64,000 nucleotides of DNA, from NCBI RefSeq assembly GCF_900156255.1, contig NZ_FTMK01000009.1:61587-125586 (forward strand), in the 5' to 3' direction. Positions 9,660 to 17,978 of this stretch are shown here, one piece after another (positions within the stretch are counted from its first letter, which is position 1; every line of letters starts with the position of its first letter). The translations under genes were made by a program, and so were the position numbers. This stretch comes from Paracoccus thiocyanatus. GTDB taxonomy: Bacteria > Pseudomonadota > Alphaproteobacteria > Rhodobacterales > Rhodobacteraceae. Below the pieces are notes generated by a model. That model searched no databases. It saw only the letters and a list, made by a program, of their open reading frames with translations, and was not told the origin of the DNA.

Positions 9660-10828
9660 GGCCAGCTCCATTGCGTGACGCTGCGCGCCGGGGTCCAGCC
9701 GCGCATCCGGCCCAGCGGTGCTGCCTCTTCCAGCGCGATGCGGGTCAGGCTGCCGCCGCGCGCGGCATGCAGGGCGATCAGCAGCGCCTCGGTCTCCAGC
9801 GTCACCGCGTTCACCACCAGCCGGGCGGGGGGCAGGGCGTCGATCAGCGTGGCGCTGGCGCCGCCGCCGACGAAGATCGCATCGGGCGGTGGCAGATCGT
9901 GCAGGAAGTCGGGCGCATCGCCGTGAACCGCGCGCATCCGGCCCGCCAGCCCGAATGCCTCGATATTGGCGGCGATATTGGCGATGCGGTCGGCGCGGGG
10001 TTCCAGCGTTACCGCCCGGCCGCCGTTCAGGCACCATTCCACGCTGATCGAGCCCGAGCCGCCGCCGATGTCCCACAGCATCTCGCCCCCCCGCGGTCCC
10101 AGCGCAGCCAGCGTCATCGCCCGCACGCTGCGCCGGGTGATCTGCCCGTCATGGGCGAAACTGTCGTCGGGCAGGCCGAAGCCGCGCGGCAGGCCGGCAC
10201 CCGGCGGCAGGTCCGCCCCGTCCAGCGCCACCGCGACCGGGGCTGCGCAGTCCAGCGCAAAGCCCTGCGCCCGCGCCTGCCGGATGCGTTCGCGCGGACC
10301 GCCAAGCGCCTCCATCACCACCATGCGGGTCAGGCCCAGCCCCTGCGCCACCAGCCATTCGGCAAGCTGGCCGGGGGCGGCGGCGTCGCGCAGCAGGCAG
10401 ATCGCCCGCGCGCCGCGCGCCATCACCGGGCGCAGCCGGGCCAGGGGTGCGGCGTGCAGGCCCAGGCAGGCCACCTTTTCCAGCCGCCAGCCCAGCCGCG
10501 CCGCGGCCAGCGAAAACGTGCCGGGCGCAGGAAAGGCCCGCCATTCGCCTGGGTCCAGCACGGCGGCGATGCTGCCGCCGGCCCCATGCCAGAACGGATC
10601 GCCCGAGACCAGCGCCGCCACGCCTTGCCCGCGCAGGGCCAGCAGCGGCGCCAGGTCGAAGGGCACCGGCCATTCCCGGCCCCGCGGCCCCGCGATGCCC
10701 GCCAGCGCCAGGTGCCGCGGGCCGCCAAAGACGATTTCCGCCCGATCCAGCGCATCGCGGCTTGCAGGCGGCAGACCGGCCGGTCCATCTTCGCCCAGAC
10801 CGATGATGGAAAGCCAGGGATCAGGCAT
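9656..10828 (-). CDS. cobL: Precorrin-6Y C5,15-methyltransferase (decarboxylating)
   Basis: 390 residues from [21 protein letters not shown]. It is the bifunctional enzyme that methylates C5 and C15 and decarboxylates the acetate side chain, forming precorrin-8X. The N-terminal half is a tetrapyrrole methylase ([24 protein letters not shown]) and the C-terminal half a CbiT-like SAM methyltransferase ([16 protein letters not shown] near 250-265). The start codon shares two bases with the start codon of cobK on the other strand (CATG at 10826-10829). AAGGA lies eight bases ahead, inside cobK. Its leftward operon neighbour cobJ is 711 bp upstream, behind cobK. Confidence 0.96.
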   Translation of the reverse strand: MPDPWLSIIGLGEDGPAGLPPASRDALDRAEIVFGGPRHLALAGIAGPRGREWPVPFDLAPLLALRGQGVAALVSGDPFWHGAGGSIAAVLDPGEWRAFPAPGTFSLAAARLGWRLEKVACLGLHAAPLARLRPVMARGARAICLLRDAAAPGQLAEWLVAQGLGLTRMVVMEALGGPRERIRQARAQGFALDCAAPVAVALDGADLPPGAGLPRGFGLPDDSFAHDGQITRRSVRAMTLAALGPRGGEMLWDIGGGSGSISVEWCLNGGRAVTLEPRADRIANIAANIEAFGLAGRMRAVHGDAPDFLHDLPPPDAIFVGGGASATLIDALPPARLVVNAVTLETEALLIALHAARGGSLTRIALEEAAPLGRMRGWTPARSVTQWSWP

Positions 10829-11564
10829 GGCGCGTATCCTTTTGCTGGGCGGCACGACCGAGGCGGGGGCCATGGCCCAGGTCCTGGCCAAGGCCGGGCT
10901 GGACGCGGTCTATTCCTATGCCGGGCGCACCGCCAACCCGGTGGCGCAGCCGCTGCCCACCCGCATCGGCGGCTTCGGCGGGGCCGAGGGGCTGGCCGAC
11001 TATCTGCGGGCCGAGCGCATCAGCCATGTCATCGACGCCACCCATCCCTTTGCCGGGACGATCAGCCGCAACGCCGTTGCCGCCTGCGCCGCGGCGGGCA
11101 GGCCGCTGATCGCGCTGGAACGCCCGCCCTGGGTGGCGCTGCCCGGCGACCGCTGGCTGCATGTCCCCGATTACGAGGCGGCCGCCAGCGCGCTGCCGGG
11201 CGACGGCTCGGCGGTGTTCCTGGCCATCGGGCGGCAGAACCTGAAATTCTTTGCCGGGCGGGACCATGCCTGGATGCTGCGCTTTGCCGAGGTGGCGGCG
11301 CATCCGCTGCGCGACGCGACGCTGATCGTCTCGCGCGGGCCGTTCACCGTGGCGGGCGACATGGCGCTGATGCGGCGCCATGCCATTGCCCATGTCGTCG
11401 CCAAGAATGCGGGCGGCCATGCAGCCGAGGCCAAGCTGGCCGCCGCCCGCGCCCTTGGCCTGCCGGTGGTGATGATCGACCGTCCCGTGCTGCCGCTGCG
11501 CCGCGTCGCAGCCATGCCGGCCGAGGTGATGGCCTGGCTTCATGGCGCGGATCGCGGCGTATAG
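10827..11564 (+). CDS. cobK: Precorrin-6A reductase
   Basis: 245 residues from [20 protein letters not shown]. It reduces precorrin-6A to precorrin-6B with NADPH. The GGTTEA motif at the start and DATHPFAGTISRNA near 70-83 are characteristic of CobK/CbiJ. It is the only gene of the cob run on the plus strand. Its start overlaps the cobL start by two bases and its last 25 bases overlap the end of cobJ, so the whole gene lies antisense to the gap in the operon. AGGGA seven bases upstream is its likely ribosome site and lies within cobL. A longer frame upstream is only antisense to cobL. Confidence 0.96.
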   Translation: MARILLLGGTTEAGAMAQVLAKAGLDAVYSYAGRTANPVAQPLPTRIGGFGGAEGLADYLRAERISHVIDATHPFAGTISRNAVAACAAAGRPLIALERPPWVALPGDRWLHVPDYEAAASALPGDGSAVFLAIGRQNLKFFAGRDHAWMLRFAEVAAHPLRDATLIVSRGPFTVAGDMALMRRHAIAHVVAKNAGGHAAEAKLAAARALGLPVVMIDRPVLPLRRVAAMPAEVMAWLHGADRGV

Positions 11565-12268
11565 ACCCAGGGGCCGACCCGGCGGGTGGCGCTGTTGCCC
11601 AGGATGACGACGGTGCGCATGTCGGCCATTTCGAGCCGGGCCTTGGCCAGGGTGACGGTGCGGATCGCCTCGTCCGGGGTCGAGACGGCGCGGGCGAAAG
11701 AGATCAGCCGATCCGGCCCGCAAGCCTCGCGCAGGACCTCCAGCACGCGTGCGAAACCCTGGGGTCGGGCCTTGGAGCGCGGATTATAGAAGGCCATAGC
11801 GAAATCCGCCTCGGCCGCCAGGCGCAGGCGCTTTTCGATCAGCGCCCAGGGTTTCAGGTTGTCCGACAGGTTGATGGCGCAGAAGTCATGACCCAAGGGC
11901 GCGCCCAGCCGGGCGGCGGCGGCCAGCATGGCGGTGATGCCGGGCAGGATGCGGATCTCGGGGGCCGCCGCGCGTCCCTCCAGCGCCTCGAACAGCGCCG
12001 AGGCCATGGCAAAGACCCCCGGATCGCCCGAGGAGACCACCACGACCCGCTTGCCCGCTGCCGCGAGGTCTAGCGCGAAACGGGCGCGCTCCAGCTCGAC
12101 CCGGTTGTCCGAAGGGTGCAGCGCCAGACCCGCGCGCGGGGCGACGCGGGCGACATAGGGGATGTAGCCCACCACGTCGGTCGCCTGCGCCAGCGCCGCC
12201 CGGACCTCGGGCGTGACTAACATTTCGGCGCCCGGACCCAGCCCGGCGACGGCGACCCAGCCGCTCAT
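11540..12268 (-). CDS. cobJ: Precorrin-3B C17-methyltransferase
   Basis: 242 residues from MSGWVAVAGLGPGAEMLVTPEV. The enzyme contracts the ring and methylates C17 of precorrin-3B, giving precorrin-4. GLGPGAEML, VVSSGDPGVFAMASALFEAL and ILPGITAMLAAAARLGAPLGHDFCAINLSD are all diagnostic of CobJ/CbiH. ATGA overlap with cobI upstream; the 3-prime end overlaps the 3-prime end of cobK on the other strand by 25 bp. Confidence 0.97.
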   Translation of the reverse strand: MSGWVAVAGLGPGAEMLVTPEVRAALAQATDVVGYIPYVARVAPRAGLALHPSDNRVELERARFALDLAAAGKRVVVVSSGDPGVFAMASALFEALEGRAAAPEIRILPGITAMLAAAARLGAPLGHDFCAINLSDNLKPWALIEKRLRLAAEADFAMAFYNPRSKARPQGFARVLEVLREACGPDRLISFARAVSTPDEAIRTVTLAKARLEMADMRTVVILGNSATRRVGPWVYTPRSAP

Positions 12269-13014
12269 TCCGCGGCCTGTGCCATTGGCCGGCGGCCGTT
12301 GCCATGCACCAGCACGGTGGCGAAATAGGGGCAGGCGTCCAGGTCGGCCTGGGCCAGGGGCGTCACGCGCTGGCTGGGCATGGTGCCGCGTTCGACCAGC
12401 CAGGCATCGGCCATGCGCCCGGCGGTTGCCAGCGCGCGGGCGATCTTTGGCAGGTTGCGGCCGGTCTTCATCACCACCACCGCATCGGCGGCGCGGATGT
12501 GGCGGGCCAGTTCGGCCTCGGGCAGGGTGCCCATCAGCACGCACATCGCATCGTCGCCCCAGGTCATCGGCTGGCCGATGGCGTTCCAGCAGCCGGTCAT
12601 GCCGGGGATGCCGGGGATGATCTCGACCGCGGCAATGCCTTGCAGCCGGGCGTGCAGGTGCATGAAGGAACCATAGAACAGCGGGTCGCCTTCGCACAGC
12701 ACCACCACGTCGCAATCGCGCGCCAGTTCGGCCAGCCGGGCCGTCCAGTCATCGTAAAAGGCCGAGAGCAGCCGGTTGTATTCCGGGCTGGCAAAGGGGA
12801 TCTCGGTCGTGACCGGATATTCCATCGCATGTTCGATCACGTCCGGGGCCAGCATTTCGGCGACGATACGCCGGGCTTGGCCGGCGCGGCCCTTCTTGCG
12901 GAAATAGGCGATCTGGCGCGCGCCGCGGATGGCGCGGTCGGCGCGGACCGAGATCAGGTCGGGATCGCCGGGACCAAGCCCCGCGCAGATGATCTTTCCG
13001 GTTCTGGGGCCCAT
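12265..13014 (-). CDS. cobI: Precorrin-2 C20-methyltransferase
   Basis: 249 residues from MGPRTGKIICAGLGPGDPDLISV. It methylates C20 of precorrin-2, the committed step toward cobalamin. Motifs: GLGPGDPDL, VVLCEGDPLFYGSFMHLHARL and IIPGIPGMTGCWNAIGQPMTWGDD. Two in-frame ATGs compete: 13020 overlaps the cobH stop, but its AAAGGA is directly adjacent, while 13014 has AAAGGA at a six-base spacing and is preferred. The longer frame upstream is inside cobH. Confidence 0.96.
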   Translation of the reverse strand: MGPRTGKIICAGLGPGDPDLISVRADRAIRGARQIAYFRKKGRAGQARRIVAEMLAPDVIEHAMEYPVTTEIPFASPEYNRLLSAFYDDWTARLAELARDCDVVVLCEGDPLFYGSFMHLHARLQGIAAVEIIPGIPGMTGCWNAIGQPMTWGDDAMCVLMGTLPEAELARHIRAADAVVVMKTGRNLPKIARALATAGRMADAWLVERGTMPSQRVTPLAQADLDACPYFATVLVHGNGRRPMAQAAE

Positions 13015-13016
13015 GG

Positions 13017-13646
13017 TCATTCCTTTCGGCTGGCCAGCGCGTTGACAGCGGCGACGGTTATGGCCGAGCCGCCCAGCCGGCCGCGCACCACCAGCGCCGG
13101 CGCCGGCAGGTCGGCCATCAGCGCCGCCTTGGATTCCGCCGCGCCGACGAAGCCCACCGGGCAGCCGATGATCGCGGCCGGGCGCGGACAGGCCGGATCG
13201 CGCAGCATGTTGAGCAGGTGGAAAAGCGCGGTCGGCGCATTGCCGATGGCGACCAAGGCGCCTTCCAGGTCGTCGCGCCACAGTTCCAGCGCCGCGGCGC
13301 TGCGGGTATTGCCCATCCGCGCCGCAAGGTCCGGCACGCGCGGGTCTTGCAGCGTGCAGATGACCCGGTTTTCGGCGGGCAGGCGGGCGCGGGTGATGCC
13401 CTCGCTGACCATGCGCGCATCGCACAGGATCGGCGCGCCGCCCTGCAATGCCCGGTGCGCTGTCGCGGCCATGCCGGGCGAAAAGCCGATGTCGCGTTCC
13501 AGCCCCACCAGCCCGGCGGCATGGATCATGCGCACCACGACGGGTTCTTCCTGGGCGGTGAAGCGGGCAAGGTCGGCCTCGGCCCGGATGGTGGCGAAGG
13601 ATTGCGCATAGATCCGGGCGCCATCGGTTTCGTATTCGTGCAGCAT
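13017..13646 (-). CDS. cobH: Precorrin-8X methylmutase
   Basis: 209 residues from MLHEYETDGARIYAQSFATIR. It moves the C11 methyl group to C12 to form hydrogenobyrinic acid. The catalytic His is His42 in VVRMIHAAGL; GAPILCDARMVSEGI and AIIGCPVGFVGAAESK further match the CobH/CbiC family, and the length is typical. It lies 23 bp after cobG in the leftward operon. Confidence 0.97.
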   Translation of the reverse strand: MLHEYETDGARIYAQSFATIRAEADLARFTAQEEPVVVRMIHAAGLVGLERDIGFSPGMAATAHRALQGGAPILCDARMVSEGITRARLPAENRVICTLQDPRVPDLAARMGNTRSAAALELWRDDLEGALVAIGNAPTALFHLLNMLRDPACPRPAAIIGCPVGFVGAAESKAALMADLPAPALVVRGRLGGSAITVAAVNALASRKE

Positions 13647-13669
13647 CAAAGGTTTTCCTGGGGCGAAGG

Positions 13670-14833
13670 TCAAAGCGGGATGCGGTCGGGCGCAAGCCCG
13701 GACAGAATGGCCGGGTCGCGCGGGCCGCCGTCGCGGATCAGGTCGAAGCGGTCGCGCCCGGTCGCGACCAGCGTGACCGAAGCCGCGCCCTGATGGGCGC
13801 AGCCCTTGGCGCAGCCGCTGACATGCAGGTCTTGGCCGGTGGCAAGGCGCGGCGCCAGGCGGCGGGCCAGGGCGCGGACATCGGCCAGCGCCTGCGGGCA
13901 GCCGGGCGCGCCGGTGCAGGCACGGATGCGCAAGAGCGGGTCCTGGGGGTCGAGGATGGCGCCTTCGATCCGGGGGCGGGCCGTGCACTCGATCAGCAGC
14001 GCCCGCCAGGGGGTCAGGCGCAGCGGGCCAATCGCGGCGGCCTGGGTGAGTTGCCGCGCGGTGATCTGGCCGAAGGCAAAGCCCAGCAGCCAGCCGTTCG
14101 GCGCCGCACCGGGGCCGGGCGGATGGGCGCCGGCGGGCCCGGCGGCGCTGTCGCATGAGTATTTGGGAAACGGTGAAGACGGCAGGGGAATCGCCTGGGC
14201 AGGCAGGGCGGGGCCGCGGCGCAGGTGGTCGCGCATCCGCCCGCGGCCGTCCCGGACGCCGCCCTGCATGAACCAATGCGCCAGGGCGACGGCGCGGGCG
14301 GCGGCCTGGGCGGTGTTGTCGGCCGTGAGCGCCCAGTCGCCGCCGTCGGGCAGGATCAGCCAGCCCGTGCCCTGCGGGCGCAGGCGGATGTCGGCGGGCG
14401 TGTCGGCCAAGGCTGGCGGGTCGGTATCAACGGAAAAGCCGAACTTGCCCGGCACTTGCGGCGCGTTGGGCGCGGTCATCGCCTGGGCGATGGCTTGGGC
14501 CAGGTGCCAGGCTGGGCCGTCCAGGGCGGCAAAGGGCGACAGGACCACGTTGCGCCGCGCCTCGGCCCCCGCGTCGCGGTCGACCAGGCCGATGCCGGTC
14601 AGGACGGCGATGGCGGCGGCGTGGCCGGCCGGTCGCAGCCCGCGCAATTGCAGGTTGGCGCGGCTGGTCAGGTCCATCAGCCCGTTGCCATGGGTCCAGG
14701 CCAGATCGGCGATGGCTTGGGCCTGTTCGGGTTCCAGCCGGCCGTTATGGGCGCGGATGCGCAGGACCAGCCCGTCGCCCGATTGCATCGGCCGCAATGC
14801 GCCGGGGCACCAGCCTTTGACGGTGAAGCTCAT
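13670..14833 (-). CDS. cobG: Precorrin-3B synthase (O2-dependent monooxygenase)
   Basis: 387 residues from MSFTVKGWCPGALRPMQSGDG. CobG uses O2 and an Fe-S centre to hydroxylate C20 and form the lactone of precorrin-3B, so its presence marks the aerobic cobalamin route. It is related to nitrite/sulfite reductases: the siroheme-type HGNGLMDLTSRANLQLRG segment is near 48-65 and the cluster cysteines lie in RACTGAPGCPQ and HVSGCAKGCAHQG near the C-terminus. Residues 219-226 are encoded by a copy of the dispersed repeat listed at 14157-14177, in a Pro/Gly-rich linker between the halves. ATGA overlap with cobN. Confidence 0.94.
   Translation of the reverse strand: MSFTVKGWCPGALRPMQSGDGLVLRIRAHNGRLEPEQAQAIADLAWTHGNGLMDLTSRANLQLRGLRPAGHAAAIAVLTGIGLVDRDAGAEARRNVVLSPFAALDGPAWHLAQAIAQAMTAPNAPQVPGKFGFSVDTDPPALADTPADIRLRPQGTGWLILPDGGDWALTADNTAQAAARAVALAHWFMQGGVRDGRGRMRDHLRRGPALPAQAIPLPSSPFPKYSCDSAAGPAGAHPPGPGAAPNGWLLGFAFGQITARQLTQAAAIGPLRLTPWRALLIECTARPRIEGAILDPQDPLLRIRACTGAPGCPQALADVRALARRLAPRLATGQDLHVSGCAKGCAHQGAASVTLVATGRDRFDLIRDGGPRDPAILSGLAPDRIPL
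14157..14177 (-). repeat. Dispersed 21-bp repeat, copy 1, inside cobG
   Basis: Read on the minus strand it is TTCACCGTTT followed by CCCAAATACTC, identical base for base to the copy at 32551-32571. It keeps the cobG frame open and is translated as SSPFPKYS (residues 219-226). The other copies seen are intergenic, so this one looks like an element accepted into a coding linker. Confidence 0.8.
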
Positions 14834-17800
14834 GGCGCGCCCTCTGCCAGGACCGAATTGCGCCGCGTGGTCCAGAGGCCGGATGCGAGAAGCCGGGCGA
14901 ACAGGGCCTGCATGGCGGCCAGCGCGGCGGGGTTTTCGCGTTCCATGAAGGCCAGGACCTGGGGCCGGCCAAGCGTGGCGTCGTGATAAAGGTCGAAAAG
15001 ATGGCCGGGCACCACGCCGGCCAGGTTGGCAAAGGCGGCCATGTGGTCGAGCGTCGCCGCGATTTCCGCCGCGCCGCGAAAGCCGTGCCGCATCATGCCG
15101 TCGGCCCAGGCCGGGTTGGCGGCGCGGGCGCGGGTGACGCGGGCGATTTCCTCGGCCAGGGTCCGGGCGCGGGGCTGGTCGGGACGGGTGGCGTCCAGAT
15201 GGTAGAGTGCCGGCCGCGCGGCGCCGATCCGCGCCATGGCGGCGGCAAAGCCCGCCTCATGCGCGGCATAGTCGCCGGCCAGCAGCAGGTCGGATTCCGG
15301 CAGATCCTGGGCATGGACGAAGGCATCGGCCTGGGCCAAGCGGTCGCGGATCGCCTGCGGCTGGTGGCTGATCCGGCCATCGGCGGCGATGGCATGGGAG
15401 GAGGCGGCGAGCCACGCCTCGCCCGCCGCCTGCCGCGCCTGGTCGGTAAAGCTCTCGGCCAGGTCGCCGATGCCCAGGCCGTAAAGGCCGGGCTTGGGGC
15501 CGAAGACGCGGGGGGCGCGGTTGCGATAGGGGTTGTCCGCCGGGCTTTCGTCGCGGACGGCCAGCGCCTTGGCCCCGGTTTCGAAAAGCTGGGCGAGGCC
15601 GGGGAAGATGTCGCGAAACAGGCCCGAGACCCGCAGCGTCACGTCGATGCGCGGCCGGCCGAGTTCGGTCAGGGCCAGGATCTCGATGCCCGAGACCCGG
15701 CCCGAGGCGGCGTCCCAGCGCGGGCAAAGGCCGGCCAGGTGCAGCGCCATGGCGAATTCCTCGCCCGCCGTGCGCATGGTGGCGCTGCCCCACAGGTCCA
15801 CCACCAGCCCGCGCGGCCAGTCGCCATGGTCTTGCAGGTGGCGGCGCAGCAGTTCCTCGGCCAGTTTCACCCCCTGGGCATGGGCGTTGCGCGAGGGGAC
15901 GGCGCGCGGATCGACGGTGAAAAGGTTGCGCCCGGTCGGCAGCACGTCCTGTCGCCCGCGCGCCGGCGAGCCCGAGGGGCCGGGGGCGACCCGCCGGCCG
16001 GCCAGGGCGCGGGCCAGTCCTTGGGTTTCGCCGGGGGCGGTGCCATAGATGTGCAGCCCGTCGCCGAAGCGGCTGTCCTTGAGGTCGCAGAGGAAACGGT
16101 CGATCAGCGGGATCGCCTCGGCCGGCGCGGCATCGGCGGGCAGGCCCAGGTCGGTTTCGACCCCGGCGGCGCGCGCCTCGTCGCGGATCGCCAGGATCAG
16201 CCGGTCGCGGCGGCGCGGGTCCAGCCCGTCGGCGGTGGAATATTCGTCGAGCAGGCGTTCCAGATGCGCCAGGTTCTCGGGCACTGCGGAATCCGCCAGC
16301 GGCGGCGGCAGGTGGCCCAGCGTCACGGCGGAAAGCCGGCGCTTGGCCTGCGCGGCCTCGCCCGGATCGTTGACGATGAAGGGACAGACCACGGGCAGGT
16401 CGGCCAGCAGCGCCTGGGGCCAGCATTCGTCCGACAGGGCGACCGACTTGCCGGGCAGCCATTCCAGCGTGCCATGCGCGCCCATGTGGATCAGCACGTC
16501 CGCCTGCGTGCGCAGCCACAGGTAGAAGGCGACGTATTCGTGGCGCGGGGTGCGGGTCAGGTCGTGATAGTCGTCGGCGCGGGTCTGCACCTCGCCGCGC
16601 TCGGGTTGCAGGGCGATCAGGTCGGCGCCGTGGCGGAGGGCGGCGAAGCGAAAGCCGTCGGGGGGCTCGCCCCATGCGGCGGAAAGGTCGTCGCGCAGGC
16701 GTTGCGGCAGGCGGGCCAGCGCCCGGCGGTAGTCCGAGAGCGGCCAGGCGATGCGCTCGGCGGTCAGCCGCCCGCCCAGGTCGTCATGCGGGATGCCCAG
16801 CATCGCGCCGGTCGAGGCCAGCGCGTCCAGCCCCACCGCATGGGCCAGTTGATGCGCCTTGCCGGGATAGGTGGACAGCACCACCGCGCGGCGCGTCGCC
16901 GGAAGGCCGGTCCAAGCCGCGATCCGCGCCACCGCCGCCGCGATGCGGCCCCTGTCGGGGGCATGGATCACGCGGGCGAATTGCAGGTCGGGGTCGCGCT
17001 CTTGCGGTTCCTTGAAGCTGATGGCGCCCAGGAAGATGCGGCCGTCGACCTCGGGCAGCACGACATGCATGGCCAGATCGGCGGCGGAAAGCCCGCGCTC
17101 CTCGGCCGCCCAAAGGGCGCGGGGGGCGGTGGACAGCGCCACCTGGAAGACCGGGCAATCCGTGCCGTCAAAGGGCGTCGTGCCGGCATCGTCGCGGGCG
17201 GAAAAGGCGGTCAGGTTCACCACCGCGACAAGGCCGGGCAGATGCGGCGCCAGCCACTCGGCAAAGCCCGGCGCCTTGAGCGAGGGGGCAAAGACCCCGG
17301 TCGCCGCCAGCCCCGCCGCGCGCAGGGCGCGGATCATCGCATCCACCGGCGCAAGGTCGGCGGCGGTCAGGTAGCTGCGATAGAAGCTGACCAGCACGCC
17401 GGGTTCGGGGCGGTCGATGACGCCGCGCTCGGGGTCGTAGAAGCCGAAATCGGGTATCGCGGCCTGCCCCCGGACCGGGGCGGCGGGCAGGCCGGCGGCC
17501 CCGGCCAGTTCCGCCAGCGCCATCTGCGCCGCGACCGCCCCGCCCTGGTCGCAAAGCCCCGCCAGCCGGTGCAGCAGCGGCAGCGGCAGGGTGGAAAACC
17601 GCTCCAGCGTCGGGTCGGGACGCCCGTCTGCCGGCAGGAAGGCCAGCGCGATGCCGCGGCGGCGGGCCAGATCCTGGAGGCTGGCCACGCCATAGGGCCA
17701 ATAGGGCTCGCCGCCGATCAGCCGCACCAGCACGGCGCGGGCGCCGGAAAGCGTCGCCTCGACATATTGATCGACCGAGACCGGGTGGCGCAGCGCCGAA

Positions 17801-17976
17801 AGGTTGCAGAGCCGCAGCGACGGCAGCCCGCCGGCCGCGCGATGCCAGCCCGCCGCGAAAGCGCCCAGGTCGCTGTCGGAATAGGACAGCACGACCAGGT
17901 TGGCGGGGCTTTGGCCGGGGTCGGTCGGGACCTCGGTTTCCTCAAGCCCGCGGCTTTCGCGAAAGACGACATGCAT
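14830..17976 (-). CDS. cobN: Cobaltochelatase subunit CobN
   Basis: 1048 residues. CobN is the large subunit of the ATP-dependent aerobic cobalt chelatase that inserts Co(II) into hydrogenobyrinic acid a,c-diamide together with CobS and CobT, which are not in the window. Family segments are visible along the whole length: LIGGEPYWPYG near 90, TYPGKAHQLAHAVGLDAL in the middle, HMGAHGTLEWLPGKSVALSDECWPQ, and VVDLWGSATMRTAGEEFAMAL in the C-terminal half. It is shorter than the roughly 1250-1275 residues of the best-studied homologues, but both ends look intact. Two bases separate it from cobW; ATGA overlap with cobG. Confidence 0.95.
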   Translation of the reverse strand: MHVVFRESRGLEETEVPTDPGQSPANLVVLSYSDSDLGAFAAGWHRAAGGLPSLRLCNLSALRHPVSVDQYVEATLSGARAVLVRLIGGEPYWPYGVASLQDLARRRGIALAFLPADGRPDPTLERFSTLPLPLLHRLAGLCDQGGAVAAQMALAELAGAAGLPAAPVRGQAAIPDFGFYDPERGVIDRPEPGVLVSFYRSYLTAADLAPVDAMIRALRAAGLAATGVFAPSLKAPGFAEWLAPHLPGLVAVVNLTAFSARDDAGTTPFDGTDCPVFQVALSTAPRALWAAEERGLSAADLAMHVVLPEVDGRIFLGAISFKEPQERDPDLQFARVIHAPDRGRIAAAVARIAAWTGLPATRRAVVLSTYPGKAHQLAHAVGLDALASTGAMLGIPHDDLGGRLTAERIAWPLSDYRRALARLPQRLRDDLSAAWGEPPDGFRFAALRHGADLIALQPERGEVQTRADDYHDLTRTPRHEYVAFYLWLRTQADVLIHMGAHGTLEWLPGKSVALSDECWPQALLADLPVVCPFIVNDPGEAAQAKRRLSAVTLGHLPPPLADSAVPENLAHLERLLDEYSTADGLDPRRRDRLILAIRDEARAAGVETDLGLPADAAPAEAIPLIDRFLCDLKDSRFGDGLHIYGTAPGETQGLARALAGRRVAPGPSGSPARGRQDVLPTGRNLFTVDPRAVPSRNAHAQGVKLAEELLRRHLQDHGDWPRGLVVDLWGSATMRTAGEEFAMALHLAGLCPRWDAASGRVSGIEILALTELGRPRIDVTLRVSGLFRDIFPGLAQLFETGAKALAVRDESPADNPYRNRAPRVFGPKPGLYGLGIGDLAESFTDQARQAAGEAWLAASSHAIAADGRISHQPQAIRDRLAQADAFVHAQDLPESDLLLAGDYAAHEAGFAAAMARIGAARPALYHLDATRPDQPRARTLAEEIARVTRARAANPAWADGMMRHGFRGAAEIAATLDHMAAFANLAGVVPGHLFDLYHDATLGRPQVLAFMERENPAALAAMQALFARLLASGLWTTRRNSVLAEGAP

Positions 17977-17978
17977 GG

